This document shows, one piece after another, positions 19,061 to 30,538 of a stretch of 64,000 nt of DNA; positions within the stretch are counted from its first letter, which is position 1; each line of letters starts with the position of its first letter. Source of the DNA: Chloroflexota bacterium (lineage in GTDB: Bacteria; Chloroflexota; UBA11872). Below the pieces are notes generated by a model. The model saw only the letters and a program-made list of their open reading frames with translations. It was not told where the DNA came from and ran no database searches. Both the position numbers and the translations under genes were made by a program. The stretch covers positions 1-64,000 of the forward strand of contig JAJDUU010000009.1 in assembly GCA_022826485.1 (NCBI GenBank). Direction: 5' to 3'.

Positions 19061-21709
19061 CTAGGCGCGCTGTCGGAAGCGCGGCAGGCGGCGCAGCGAA
19101 CGAAGCGCCGTACGCAGCGATTCTACACGCTCCCGAAGCTGTTCCCAGACCTCACGCGGCGTGCCCCGAACCCGGCGCACGCCGACGTCGGCAACGGCGC
19201 ACAGCAGGCCAAGCGTGAGAAACAGCGGCCATCCGAGCGGCTGCCCCCCGGGCGTGGCGCGCAGGGCGGTGCGCGCGAGGTCCGTTGGCGTCTCGACCAT
19301 TTCGCCCCCGGTGGCCGCCGCGATGCGGCGCAGCGTGGCCATGTCCGGCTCGATGCTGCGAAACTCCGCCCGCGCCGGAACCACGAGCGATGTCTGGCTG
19401 CTCGCGACGAGCGCGCCGTCGGCCCGTTGCTCGATCCGGACCTCGTAGACGCCGGGCGGAGGACTGGCCGTGTCGAGGGTGTAGCGGCCGGGCGCCGTCT
19501 GGCCGGCGACGAACTCCAGCGTCCGACCCTCCGGAGAGATCAGCCGCACGGTGGTGTCGAGCCCGTTCCGGAAGCTCCCGTCAGCCTCGAGCGAGTCGAT
19601 GGTGATCGTGGTGCGCTCGGCCGATGCCTCCACGGCCGGAAAGAGACCCTCCGCGAGCGTCCCGTCGGGCGGCGGCATGACCCAATCCACCGCCTGGCGC
19701 AGATAGGCGCCGAACATGGGCCATTGGGACCATTCCGCGGCCCAATTCCCACCCAGATCCGAGGTCCAGGCCACGGCGCGACCGAGGCCAAACTGCCACT
19801 GCGCCAGGATTGGATCGTTGCTGTCGGAGGCCAGCACGACCTCGGCGGTGGGCTTGGCTCGGGTGCGCACGTATCCAGTGAGATTGGGCAGCGCTTGCCC
19901 CTGGAGCTCGCCGGCAAATACCGGGCTTGGGGTCTGGAGCCGCGGCTGGAACTCCCGCTCGACGATGGCGAACTCGCCGGCCAACTGGGTCTCTTGGGTC
20001 AGGACCCGCGGCAGATCGCTGGCCGTGGGCGCGAAGTAGTAGCGTCCATTGCCGATCCGCGCCACATCGGCCAGCAATTCCTTGTCCGCGTCCTCCCCGA
20101 TGGCGATTGACGAGACGGTGATGTCGCGCCGGCGCATCGAGCGGGCCATGGCGTCGAAGTCGCCGCGGTGCACCTTGCCGTCCGTCAGCATGATGACGTG
20201 CTTGACCGAGGCGTCGACGCGTTGCAGTCGCTCGCGGGCGGTGTACATGGCCAGGAAGAGGTTGGTCAGCTCACCGATCTGAATGCGCTGGATGGCATCG
20301 ACGACGTTCGAAAAATCGGCGACGCTTTCCATGGCGCGGGGCGGGACGATCCACTGCGTGTCTTCGTCGAAGGCGACCACACCGATGATGTCGCCCTCGT
20401 CGAGCAGCTCCACGGCCTCCACCGCCGCCTCGATGGCCAGATCGATCTTGACCTTTTCGTCGGGCGTCTCCCGCGACATGCTCGACGATCGATCGATCAG
20501 CAGCACGATGGCCAGGCGTGGATCAGGCCGCGCCTCGGTCGGGTTCGACCAGACCGGAAGCACCTCGTCCAGCGCCGTGCCTTCATATTCCCCGGCGGCG
20601 AAGCTCGCCGGGCCGCCGGTCACCACGAGGCCGTAGCCGTCGCGCACGTAGTCCCGCAGGGACTCCATCAGGCTGGGACTCAGCGACGCCGCGGCGGTGT
20701 CGGCCATGACCACGGCGTCGAACTCCCTGAGCGCCGCGGTGTCGACGTCCTCCGGGAGGACCGGGGTGATGTCAAGTCCGGATGCCGCGAGCGCGCCCTG
20801 GACCGCGGGCGCCACGGCGTCGCCGACGAGCAGAATCGATCCCGCGGGCTGCACCCAGGTGGCTGCCTCGGCCACGTTGTTGGCACGGCGGACGTCGGCG
20901 TCTTCGAGCAGCTCCGCGCGCAGGCGGTGAAAGCCGTCGGGGAGCCCGGTGAGGTCCGTGATGAACGTCTGGCGACCGGGTCGAAGCTCGACCGGGGCGT
21001 CGCTGAGCAGGGTTGCGCCGCTCCACAGCCTGAGCCGCGCGGTTGTCAGCCGGCCCGAGACGACGGTGATCTGCGCCTGCGCCGCGGCGCCCCGGCGCAT
21101 GGCCTGGGGCGCGTCGAGCGCTTCAATGGCCAGATCGGTGCCGGCTTCACCGGCCACCGGCATGGGCGAGACGGGGATGCCGCGGGCGACGGCGGCGTTG
21201 ATCGCCGCGTCGAGATTCCCGGCCGTCGGGTTGCCGTCGGTGACGAGCACGACCCGGCCCTCACGATCCGCGGGCACCAGCGCCAAGGCCGCCGAGAGGC
21301 CCTGCGCCAGGTCGGTTGCGTCGGACGGCAACGCGGCGGTGAGGGCCGGGGCCTCCTCCAAGCGATCGGGTGAGGCCAGCACCGCGGCGCGACCGGCGAA
21401 TTGGACCACGCCCACCGGAGTGTCCGCGCTGAATGCCCGGGCAAAGTCTTCGACCTGCCCCATGACAAGCGTCTGATGGGCGAGCGGCACGCTGGCCGAG
21501 GTGTCAACCGCGAAGACGGTGACCGGTGGTCCGCTGCCGCCCCCAGGCCCGGCCAGCGCGAGCACGATAGCCGCGATGGCGACCGCGCGCAGAACCGCGG
21601 CAATGGACGTGCGCCGGCGCGAGAGCCGGGCCCGGCTCGCGTGCGTCATCCAGACGCTGAGCGGGATGAGCGCCAGAAACGCGAGCAGCCAGATGCGGTC
21701 CAGCGTCAT
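19061..21709 (-). CDS. Membrane protein with two vWA-like domains and an intervening glutamine-amidotransferase-like segment
   Basis: N-terminal TM helices; VFAVDTSASVPLAHQ and VLLIDRSSSMS (MIDAS DxSxS); VVTGGPASFAAG. Confidence 0.85.
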   Translation of the reverse strand: MTLDRIWLLAFLALIPLSVWMTHASRARLSRRRTSIAAVLRAVAIAAIVLALAGPGGGSGPPVTVFAVDTSASVPLAHQTLVMGQVEDFARAFSADTPVGVVQFAGRAAVLASPDRLEEAPALTAALPSDATDLAQGLSAALALVPADREGRVVLVTDGNPTAGNLDAAINAAVARGIPVSPMPVAGEAGTDLAIEALDAPQAMRRGAAAQAQITVVSGRLTTARLRLWSGATLLSDAPVELRPGRQTFITDLTGLPDGFHRLRAELLEDADVRRANNVAEAATWVQPAGSILLVGDAVAPAVQGALAASGLDITPVLPEDVDTAALREFDAVVMADTAAASLSPSLMESLRDYVRDGYGLVVTGGPASFAAGEYEGTALDEVLPVWSNPTEARPDPRLAIVLLIDRSSSMSRETPDEKVKIDLAIEAAVEAVELLDEGDIIGVVAFDEDTQWIVPPRAMESVADFSNVVDAIQRIQIGELTNLFLAMYTARERLQRVDASVKHVIMLTDGKVHRGDFDAMARSMRRRDITVSSIAIGEDADKELLADVARIGNGRYYFAPTASDLPRVLTQETQLAGEFAIVEREFQPRLQTPSPVFAGELQGQALPNLTGYVRTRAKPTAEVVLASDSNDPILAQWQFGLGRAVAWTSDLGGNWAAEWSQWPMFGAYLRQAVDWVMPPPDGTLAEGLFPAVEASAERTTITIDSLEADGSFRNGLDTTVRLISPEGRTLEFVAGQTAPGRYTLDTASPPPGVYEVRIEQRADGALVASSQTSLVVPARAEFRSIEPDMATLRRIAAATGGEMVETPTDLARTALRATPGGQPLGWPLFLTLGLLCAVADVGVRRVRGTPREVWEQLRERVESLRTALRSLRRLPRFRQRA

Positions 21710-21713
21710 GGCG

Positions 21714-23552
21714 CTAGCGAAGCCCACGCACGCGGTGGAACCACCACCACTCGGCGATCAGGAAGAACAATGCCAGCGCGGCTAGGATCGGCCAGAGTTC
21801 GAAGGATTCCGGCACGCCCGCGGTTGCGCCGGCGGCAGGCGACGCGGCGCCCGTCATCGTCTGTGCGAATCCGGCGCCGACCTCGCCCTCGGGCGGCTCG
21901 ACCACCAAGCGCGTCTGCGCCAGCACCTCGCCCTCGCGGTATTGCCGCACCACATAGGTGCCGATCTCTCGCACATCGAGCATCGCGGGAGCGGTGACCG
22001 GGAAATCCGATCGAGCACCGCTTGGATGCACCACGGCCAGCTCGTCGGCCTGCGGATGCGCGATCAATTGCGCCGGCCGGTCGGGCGTGAGCGGCAGGTC
22101 GTCGCCGCGGGGATTGAACGGATCGGACCACTGCAGGACGTTGCTCCAGAACACCGGATACCAGGGCGCGATGGTGGCGCTCGGGGCCAGCAGATCGAGC
22201 CCAATGAGCACCAGCCGCTTGCGCTGCACGACGCCGTGGGCGAGCACGGCGCCACCGTCGACGTCCAGGTCCACGGCAAGCTCGGGCGGCGCCCGATAGC
22301 GCCGGGTCTGGGAGAGGGCCATATCCAGGGGGTCCACGTGTCGGAGGAGCGCGCTGTCCCGGGCGGCGCGGGGCGCCGATTCCAATGCGGGCAGCTCTTG
22401 CACGCCGAGCGCCTCGATATCCGGCGGACCCACCAGCACCACCGAGGTGTTGGGCAAGATCTCGGGCAGCCATCCCTGGAACACGTAGATGTCGTGCGGG
22501 CGCTCGGTGTCGAACTCGGCCGGGGTACCTGCCGCGGCCGTGACCCTGGCCGTCGCTTGCAGGGCGCGAACGATCGGCTCGGTTTCCTCGCCGACAACCA
22601 GGACGCGGAGGTTCCGCGGATCGCTCAACTCCGCGAACGCGGTGTTGTCGAGCGCCAGACCGTCGCCATCGCGCACGACGGTGGCCGAATAGCCGGGCGC
22701 CGCGCCGAGATCGTCGATGAGCAGGGTTTCACGGGCGCGGGGCGCGATGGTCAGTTGGCGTTCGGCAACGCCGATGCCGGCGGCCTCGATGCGCACGGCA
22801 ACGTCGGCCGCGCGCGTGCCATCGTTGCGGACCACAACCAGACCCTGGACGCCGCGCGCCTCGGCGAATTCACGGCGTACCGCGAACTGCTCCAGGGCCA
22901 CGTTGGCCGCGTCCCCGGCCACGATGAACGCCGTCACGTCGGCGTAGGCGCGGCCCGGCGGCAGCTCGAAGGCGCCGTCGCTGAACAACGCGACCATGCC
23001 GCCGGCGGCGGGCGGCGCCAGGGACAGCGCGATGTCCAGGGTGGCCGGGATCGCGCCCTCGGCGGCGGTTGGCCGAATGCCGTCGATCGCGGCCTCGATC
23101 TCGAAGCGGTTGGCGCTTTGCGTCACCAGGGGCCGCGGCGCGCCCCCGGCGCTGAGCACCGACACGCGCACGTCGGCGGGCAACTCGCGCACGAACCCGA
23201 TGGCCTGATCCTTGGCGGCTTCGATCCGGGGGCGGCCCACGTCGTCGATCTGCATGGACATGGACGCGTCCACGACCACCGCCACCGGCGGTCCAACCGC
23301 CCGCGTGCTCGTGCATTCCGGCCGCGCTAGCGCCAAAGCGAGGGCGGCGACGACAAGCAGTTGCAGAATCAGCAGCAGGTGGCGCTTGAGCCAGTCGAGC
23401 CACGATTCGTCGCGCTCACGCTGAAGCGTCCGCTGCCACAGCAGCAGCGAAGCCACGGCCAGGCGTTGCCGCTTGGGCCGGAGGAGATAGAACAGGCCGA
23501 TGAGCGCCATGAGCGCCAGCCATCCGAACGCGAGCGGCGCGGCCCAGGTCAT
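21714..23552 (-). CDS. BatA-like protein: N-terminal membrane anchor plus vWA domain
   Basis: MTWAAPLAFGWLALMALIGLFYLLRPKRQRLAVASLLLWQ...LLLILQLLVVAALALALARPE; VAVVVDASMSM. Confidence 0.88.
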   Translation of the reverse strand: MTWAAPLAFGWLALMALIGLFYLLRPKRQRLAVASLLLWQRTLQRERDESWLDWLKRHLLLILQLLVVAALALALARPECTSTRAVGPPVAVVVDASMSMQIDDVGRPRIEAAKDQAIGFVRELPADVRVSVLSAGGAPRPLVTQSANRFEIEAAIDGIRPTAAEGAIPATLDIALSLAPPAAGGMVALFSDGAFELPPGRAYADVTAFIVAGDAANVALEQFAVRREFAEARGVQGLVVVRNDGTRAADVAVRIEAAGIGVAERQLTIAPRARETLLIDDLGAAPGYSATVVRDGDGLALDNTAFAELSDPRNLRVLVVGEETEPIVRALQATARVTAAAGTPAEFDTERPHDIYVFQGWLPEILPNTSVVLVGPPDIEALGVQELPALESAPRAARDSALLRHVDPLDMALSQTRRYRAPPELAVDLDVDGGAVLAHGVVQRKRLVLIGLDLLAPSATIAPWYPVFWSNVLQWSDPFNPRGDDLPLTPDRPAQLIAHPQADELAVVHPSGARSDFPVTAPAMLDVREIGTYVVRQYREGEVLAQTRLVVEPPEGEVGAGFAQTMTGAASPAAGATAGVPESFELWPILAALALFFLIAEWWWFHRVRGLR

Positions 23553-24442
23553 GCCAGCACGCGGTGCGCCCGCAGTCGCCGGAGGAGCACCTCCTCGACC
23601 GACCAGTCCGACTCGATGGGGATGTAGCGCACATGCCGCCGGTGGCAGAACGCCTGCATGTCGTTGATCCACTCCGCCACGGTGGCCCGAAAGGCCGCCA
23701 GGAGCGCCGAGTCGCCGTAGAGCTCGAGGCTGGCGCCACTCTCGACATCAACGAGCTCGACCTCTTCGGCGAAGTCCGCCTGCACGCCCTGCCCGTCGAG
23801 CACGTGAATGACGACGAGCTCATGGCCTCGCTCGACGAGCATGCCGATGGCCTGGGTGGCGTCGTCGGCGAGCAGGTCGGATATCAGCACGGCCACGCCG
23901 TGCGGCCCGCCGCGGGCGGCATGGTCGCGCGCCGACGCCTCCAGGCGGGTGGGGCCTTCAGGTGACGAGGATTCGAGAAAGTCGTAGAAGCGGCCCGCCG
24001 CCGCGCGGCCCTGCTGAGCCGGAAAGTGATGCTGGGCATCGCCGCCGATGAGCGTTGCGGCCAGATAGTCGTGGCTGGTGAGCGCCACCCAACCGAGCGC
24101 CGCCGCCAGACGCTGAGCGATTTCGAACTTCGGCGGCCTGCCGGTGGCCATGGACGCGCTCGCATCCAGGAACAGGTGGACGACGAGCGTCTCCTCGGAT
24201 TCGCGGACCTTTACGAATAGCTCGTCGCTGCGGGCGTAAACGTTCCAGTCGATTTGCCGGAAATCGTCACCCGGCGTGTAAGACCGATAGTCGGCGAACT
24301 CGATGGACGAGCCGGACTTGCGGCTCCGGCGGCCACCCGTATGTAGATGTCCGTGGGGCCGATTGGAGACGACGGTGAGGCGCTCGAGCTGGGCGCGCAG
24401 TCCGACCTCCGGAGCGAAGGCCGGTCCGGCCCGCCGGGCCAC
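23549..24442 (-). CDS. DUF58 domain protein
   Basis: GRRSRKSGSSIEFADYRSYTPGDDFRQIDWNVYARSDELFVKVRESEETLVVHLFLDASASM. Confidence 0.93.
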   Translation of the reverse strand: MARRAGPAFAPEVGLRAQLERLTVVSNRPHGHLHTGGRRSRKSGSSIEFADYRSYTPGDDFRQIDWNVYARSDELFVKVRESEETLVVHLFLDASASMATGRPPKFEIAQRLAAALGWVALTSHDYLAATLIGGDAQHHFPAQQGRAAAGRFYDFLESSSPEGPTRLEASARDHAARGGPHGVAVLISDLLADDATQAIGMLVERGHELVVIHVLDGQGVQADFAEEVELVDVESGASLELYGDSALLAAFRATVAEWINDMQAFCHRRHVRYIPIESDWSVEEVLLRRLRAHRVLA

Positions 24443-24448
24443 GCTGCC

Positions 24449-25447
<999 letters not shown>

Positions 25448-25456
25448 GCTGGCACC

Positions 25457-27013
25457 CTACGGCGTGGAGAAGTAGCGGTCGAGGAGGATTTGCCGGTCCG
25501 CCGGCAGCGCGCGGCTCATGTCGGGACGCCCCACCGCCGTGCCGCGATTTCCGGCCGACGGCTCGAACTCGCGCGACACGTCGGTGCCCAGCTCGAGCAC
25601 GGGCCGCATGACGGTCTCCTGGCCCTCGGCGGTCGGATCGATGGGCACGGTTTCGAGCTGGCCCTGGGCGTCCAGGCGTTGATCGGCGGCCAGGCCCTCG
25701 ATGTTGGCGGGAACCTCCTGGCCCTCGGCGGCCGAGCCGCCCAGACCGCCACCTGCGCCCGCCCCCTGATCGAGCATGGCCGCGTTGCCGTCACCGGCCA
25801 TACCGCCCTCGCCCGACATTGCGGCGTCATCCAGCGCGGACTCGCCGGGCAGTCCGGCGCCCGCCCCGGTATCGGCGAGCATTTCGGCCAGCTCGGATTC
25901 GAGGGCCGCAAGCTCCTGCTGCATGGCCGTGTTGCCAGCTACCGATTCCTCGACGGCTTCAAGCATGCTGGCCAGCTCCTCGAAGCTGGAGCGGGCATCG
26001 CTGAGGCGACCGCTCTCCAGGGCGTCGGCCAGGTCTTGCAGCGGCTCGGCCAGGCGCGGATCCGCGGCAGCGGCCGCGGCGGATTCGCCGAAGCGCTCGC
26101 CAAGCTCCTCGCGCTGGGCCGAGCTCAACTGCGAAAGCTCGGCGGCGAGGCGGCGGAGCTCCGCCGCGGCAGCGGCGTACTCGCGATTGCCAAGCTCGCG
26201 GCCGAGCCGCCGTCCCTCGTCCGACAGACGGAGGTGCTGTGAGGCTTCATTGAGGGCTTGCTCCGCCGCCCCGGTTTCGGGGTCCATCTGGGCGCGCAGC
26301 TCGTCGATGGCGGCCTGCATGCGCTCGATCTCGGCGGCGGTGGCCGGATCGATCGCAGTCGCCGAATCCCCCGGCGCCGCTGCAGCCGGAGCCGCGCCAT
26401 CCGAGAGTTCGGCGCTCCCCGACTCGAGGGCCAGCGGCGGGTTGATCGTGCGCCAGAACGGGCTGAGCGCGAGCACCGCCACCCAGCCCGCAAGGGCGAC
26501 GGCCGCCAGCGCCAGGACCAGGAGGTCGCGCCTGGCGACGCCGTAGGGCATGGCGCGACCGGGATTGAGCCGGTCCGCCGCCTCCAGCGCGTCGGCGTGC
26601 TGCAACTCGCGCACGTCGGGATCGACGTTGCGAAGCTCGGCGATAGCCGTCGAAAGACGCTCGTGCAAACCCGCGCGGTGGTCGTAGGCCAGCGCGACGT
26701 CGTGGGGCGCCGGCACATGGAGCGTGACCGCGCCCAGGACGGCCACACCGGCCAGCGCGAGGGCAACGCCGGACGGGATCAGAAGGTCGGGGCCGCCAAG
26801 CCATGCGGCCGGGACGGCGATGATGAGCGCGCCGGCGATGACCACGGCGACCAGGCGCGGCACCAGGGCCAGCGCGCGGGCGCGTTGGCGGCGGCGCGCC
26901 AACTGCAGCAGCCGCAGGCCGAGCGCCTTCCGGCCGTAGGCCGTCCCGCGAAAGCTGGGCCGCGGCAGCGCGAAGCCCGACCAGGCCGCCCGGCGAGCGC
27001 TGGCGTTGATCAT
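25457..27013 (-). CDS. Membrane protein with long Ala/Glu-rich coiled-coil region (DUF4175-like), first gene of the MoxR locus
   Basis: N-terminal TM segments (LVAVVIAGALIIAVPAAWL) then a heptad-like Ala/Glu/Leu stretch and low-complexity Gly/Ala tail. Short gap to moxR. Family call tentative. Confidence 0.6.
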   Translation of the reverse strand: MINASARRAAWSGFALPRPSFRGTAYGRKALGLRLLQLARRRQRARALALVPRLVAVVIAGALIIAVPAAWLGGPDLLIPSGVALALAGVAVLGAVTLHVPAPHDVALAYDHRAGLHERLSTAIAELRNVDPDVRELQHADALEAADRLNPGRAMPYGVARRDLLVLALAAVALAGWVAVLALSPFWRTINPPLALESGSAELSDGAAPAAAAPGDSATAIDPATAAEIERMQAAIDELRAQMDPETGAAEQALNEASQHLRLSDEGRRLGRELGNREYAAAAAELRRLAAELSQLSSAQREELGERFGESAAAAAADPRLAEPLQDLADALESGRLSDARSSFEELASMLEAVEESVAGNTAMQQELAALESELAEMLADTGAGAGLPGESALDDAAMSGEGGMAGDGNAAMLDQGAGAGGGLGGSAAEGQEVPANIEGLAADQRLDAQGQLETVPIDPTAEGQETVMRPVLELGTDVSREFEPSAGNRGTAVGRPDMSRALPADRQILLDRYFSTP

Positions 27014-27113
27014 CCGAACTCCGGTCGATGCCGGGCGTGCGGCGCGCCGCGGACGACCGCTGCCGCGCGGGCCGGACACACGCCCTGCCCCGGCGGGGCA
27101 GGTAGCAGGGAGC

Positions 27114-28889
27114 CTAGCATCGGCTCACGGCCGCCTCTGTAGCGTATCCGTCGGATCGGTCGGCCTGGCCGGCGTCCTTCCACGCCGTCGCGTCGGCCAA
27201 CAGATCGCGCGCCACGCGCCGGCCGGCGGACGTGCGGCTGCCGCCCATGGCCGCGATTTCCTCGACCACGGCATCACGGTCGAGCCGTCGCACGTTGGTG
27301 ATCGTGCCCGCCGCCCCCTCGCGCTTCTCCACCACGAAGTGCGTGTCGGCGAAGGCGGCGACCGATGGCAGGTGGGTCACGCACAAGACCTGGTGGGCCT
27401 GCGCCAACCTGGCCAGCTTTTGCCCGACGACGTCGCCGCTGCGACCGCCCACGCCCACGTCGATCTCGTCGAAGATCAGCGTCAGCGTCTCGTCGGCGGC
27501 GGCGAGCGCCGACTTGAGCCCGAGAAGAATGCGCGACATCTCCCCGCCGGACGCAACCGCGGCCAGCGGCCGCACCGGCTGCCCGCGGTTTACGCTGAGT
27601 TGCATCTCGCCCGCGTCCACGCCCGTTCGATCGAACGCCACCGGCTCCTCGCCAGCGTCGATCACCAGCCCAGCGGGATCGGGCCGCGTGTCCAGCGGAA
27701 ACTCCACGGCGGCGTCGGGCAGGTTCAGCTCCGCGAGCTCGGCGGCGATCACACGCGTCAGCCGTCTGGCGGCGGCCAAGCGATGCGCCCGGAGGTCGGT
27801 CGCGGCGCGCGCGAGGTCAGTTTCGAGCGCGGCTTGCTCGGCGGCGAGTCCGCGCCGCCGGTCGTCGGCGGCCCCCAGCTCCGCCAGCTGCCGACGGGCG
27901 TCGTCGGCAAACGCCAACACATCGGCCAGCGAGTCGCCGTACTTGCGCTTGAGCGTGTCGAGCAGGTCGAGCCGCGCGTTGATTTCCTCCAGCCGGGCCG
28001 GATCCGATTGGATGTCGGCGGCATATGCGGCAATGGACTGCGCCGCGTCCGAAATGACGGCCTGCGCCTCGGCGATCTGATCCGCCGCGGGCTTTACCGC
28101 CGGATCGAGGTCGGCGATCTCGGCGAGGGCCGCCATCGCCTCGCCCAGGCGGTCCACCGCCGCCCCGGCGTCGTCGCCCGTCAGGAGCCGCTCGGAGGCG
28201 CCGGCCAACTCGCGCAGGCGCTGCGCGTTGGCCAGTACCTGACGTTCGACGCGCAGCGCCTCGTCTTCGTCGACCGACAGGCCCGCGCCGTCGATCTCGT
28301 TGATTTGAAACGACAGCAGGTCGATCAGACGCGCGGTCTCGCGGGCGTCCCGCCGCAGCTCCGCGTCTTCGGCCTCGAGGGCGCGCCAGCGATCGACGAG
28401 TTGCGCGACCGCCTGGCGCTGGCCGGCATGACCGCCGTAGCGATCGAGGTATTCAAGCTGACGCGAGGCGCGAAAGAGCGACTGGTGCTCAACCTGCCCG
28501 TGGATGTCGATCAGCTGCGGTCCCAGCTCGGCGAGGGCTCGCACCGGCACGGCGCGTCCGTTGACACGCGCCACCGAGCGCGCCACGCCGTCGACGACGA
28601 CCTCGCGGGAGATGAGCAGCGACTCGTCGGATTCGATGCCATACGCCTCCAGCGTGGCGGAAAGGGCGGCGCCGGCCGGCGGCGCGAAGACGCCGTCCAC
28701 GTAGGCCGCCTTGGCGCCGGCGCGCACGTCTTCGGGCCGGGCGCGGCGACCGAGCAGCAGGTCGATTGCGTCGATGAGAATCGACTTGCCCGCACCGGTT
28801 TCACCGGTGAAGACGTTGAATCCCGGCTCGAGCGCAAGCTCGACCGCGTCGATCAGGGCCAGATTCTGCACGCGCAGCCGGAGCAGCAC
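27114..28889 (-). CDS. recN: DNA repair protein RecN
   Basis: LRLRVQNLALIDAVELALEPGFNVFTGETGAGKSILIDAIDLLLG; SGGEMSRILLGLKSAL; LIFDEIDVGVGGRSGDVVGQKLARLA; GTG start at 28889. Confidence 0.95.
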   Translation of the reverse strand: MLLRLRVQNLALIDAVELALEPGFNVFTGETGAGKSILIDAIDLLLGRRARPEDVRAGAKAAYVDGVFAPPAGAALSATLEAYGIESDESLLISREVVVDGVARSVARVNGRAVPVRALAELGPQLIDIHGQVEHQSLFRASRQLEYLDRYGGHAGQRQAVAQLVDRWRALEAEDAELRRDARETARLIDLLSFQINEIDGAGLSVDEDEALRVERQVLANAQRLRELAGASERLLTGDDAGAAVDRLGEAMAALAEIADLDPAVKPAADQIAEAQAVISDAAQSIAAYAADIQSDPARLEEINARLDLLDTLKRKYGDSLADVLAFADDARRQLAELGAADDRRRGLAAEQAALETDLARAATDLRAHRLAAARRLTRVIAAELAELNLPDAAVEFPLDTRPDPAGLVIDAGEEPVAFDRTGVDAGEMQLSVNRGQPVRPLAAVASGGEMSRILLGLKSALAAADETLTLIFDEIDVGVGGRSGDVVGQKLARLAQAHQVLCVTHLPSVAAFADTHFVVEKREGAAGTITNVRRLDRDAVVEEIAAMGGSRTSAGRRVARDLLADATAWKDAGQADRSDGYATEAAVSRC

Positions 28890-28894
28890 GCGAC

Positions 28895-29758
28895 CTAGGC
28901 GTCCGAGTTCGAGGGCCGCGCCAGCTGATGGGGAACGCGCCAGCGCAGCTTCTCGGCCAGCGTGGCATAGAAGTAGGTGCGCGATTGCACCCGCGCGAAC
29001 TGCGCGATGTGCTCGGATGCGCGGCACACCACGCGGTCGCCGGCGTCCAGCAAGTATTGGGTCTGGCCGTCGATCGACAACGTGGCCTCGTGGGTGGTGC
29101 GCACGCCGATGTCGATGGTGACGTCCCGCCCCACGACGATCGAGTTGGCCGGCGTGAGGAACGGCGCGATGGGAGTGACGACAAGCTCGCGGACCTCGGG
29201 GTGCAGGATCGGTCCTCCAGCGGCCTGGGTGTAGCCGGTGGTGCCGGTGGGCGCCGCCACGATCACGCCGTCGGCGGTGTAGGTGGTGAGCTCGGCGTCG
29301 TCGATGCGCACCTCGATCTCGATGACCCGGGCGATGCGTCCGCGGCCCACCACCACGTCGCCGGCGGCAATGCCGCGAGCCTCGGCGCCGCCGGCGCCGG
29401 TGTGGGTCCAGTCGATGAGCAGCCGGGGCTCGATCCAATAGCCGCCCGCCACGAGGTCCGGGAGGCACGCGTCGAGGTCGGCGCCGCTGAATTCCGTGAG
29501 AAACCCGATGCGTCCGTAGTTGACGCCGGCACAGGGCACGCCATAGGGGGCCGCCGTGCGCGCGGCGCGCAGCACGGTGCCGTCGCCGCCGAAGGTCAGA
29601 ACGAGATCGGAGCCCTCGATCGGGTCCGGCATGTCGACGATTTCGAACGACGACGACGCCCAGGCATCGACGCCAAGCTCTCCGAGCCGCTCGCGAACGC
29701 GGTCCGCATGGCGAACCGACGCGGCGATATGAGGTTGGTACAGCAATCCAACGCGCAT
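28895..29758 (-). CDS. nadK: NAD kinase
   Basis: LVLTFGGDGTVLRAAR; GVNYGRIGFLTEF; APTGTTGYTQAAGGPILHPEV. Confidence 0.93.
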   Translation of the reverse strand: MRVGLLYQPHIAASVRHADRVRERLGELGVDAWASSSFEIVDMPDPIEGSDLVLTFGGDGTVLRAARTAAPYGVPCAGVNYGRIGFLTEFSGADLDACLPDLVAGGYWIEPRLLIDWTHTGAGGAEARGIAAGDVVVGRGRIARVIEIEVRIDDAELTTYTADGVIVAAPTGTTGYTQAAGGPILHPEVRELVVTPIAPFLTPANSIVVGRDVTIDIGVRTTHEATLSIDGQTQYLLDAGDRVVCRASEHIAQFARVQSRTYFYATLAEKLRWRVPHQLARPSNSDA

Positions 29759-29788
29759 GGCTGGGCCCGTGGTGGGCTTTGCCACATT

Positions 29789-30529
29789 TTAGTGGGGCGG
29801 CGGCCAGGGTGGCGCCAGGTGCACGAACGTCTCGTGATTGCCGCCCACACCAGGCACCGGGCTGGGGCATGTCGCGACCGCGACGTAGCCGGCGCCGGCC
29901 AGCCAAGCTTGGAATTCGCGCAGGACCGCGTCGCGCTGCTCCGGGCTCTTCACCACGCCATCCGCGGGCACACGCCTTCCCGGCAATTCGAACTGTGGCT
30001 TCAGGAGCAGGATCATCCATTGCGCCGCCGGCGCCGCGCGGACCAGGGAGCCGAGCACGTCGCGCAGGCGGATGAAGGCCAGGTCAACGACCACGGCGTC
30101 TACGGGTGGCTCGATAGCGTCGACTTCCCTGATGTCGGCGCCTTCGCGGACGTCGACGCGCGGGTCGTTGCGCAGAGCCGGAGCGAGTTGGCCGTGCCCA
30201 ACGTCGACGGCGACCACGTGCGCGGCGCCGCGCTGGAGGAGTACGTCGGTGAAGCCGCCCGTCCCGGCGCCGACATCGAGCACACGCCGGCCACCTGGAT
30301 CCAGGCCGAATGCATCGAGAGCGAAGGCCAGCTTGCGCCCACCGCGTCCCACGTAGCGCGACGCCTCCGGGTCCACCAGGATGGCGGCGTCGGACGCCAC
30401 GGCGCGGCCGGGTCGTCGGGCCGGGGCGCCGTCGAGCCGCACGAAGCCGTCACGCACGTACTGGCGCGCCTGGGCTCGCGTGGGCGCCAGTCCGCGACGG
30501 ACCAGCTCGACGTCCAGCCGGCGCTTCAC
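29789..30529 (-). CDS. tlyA: TlyA-family RNA methyltransferase (S4 domain plus FtsJ-like methyltransferase)
   Basis: KRRLDVELVRRGLAPTRAQARQYVRDGFVRLDG; YVGRGGRKLAFALDAFGLDPGGRRVLDVGAGTGGFTDVLLQRGA. Confidence 0.93.
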   Translation of the reverse strand: MKRRLDVELVRRGLAPTRAQARQYVRDGFVRLDGAPARRPGRAVASDAAILVDPEASRYVGRGGRKLAFALDAFGLDPGGRRVLDVGAGTGGFTDVLLQRGAAHVVAVDVGHGQLAPALRNDPRVDVREGADIREVDAIEPPVDAVVVDLAFIRLRDVLGSLVRAAPAAQWMILLLKPQFELPGRRVPADGVVKSPEQRDAVLREFQAWLAGAGYVAVATCPSPVPGVGGNHETFVHLAPPWPPPH

Positions 30530-30538
30530 CGGCCGCGG

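Noticed and set aside
27114-30020. Single 968-aa ORF spanning recN and nadK regions
   Set aside because: Only the RecN part is real. The N-terminal extension is out-of-frame read-through of nadK, and the GTG at 28889 gives a normal RecN start.
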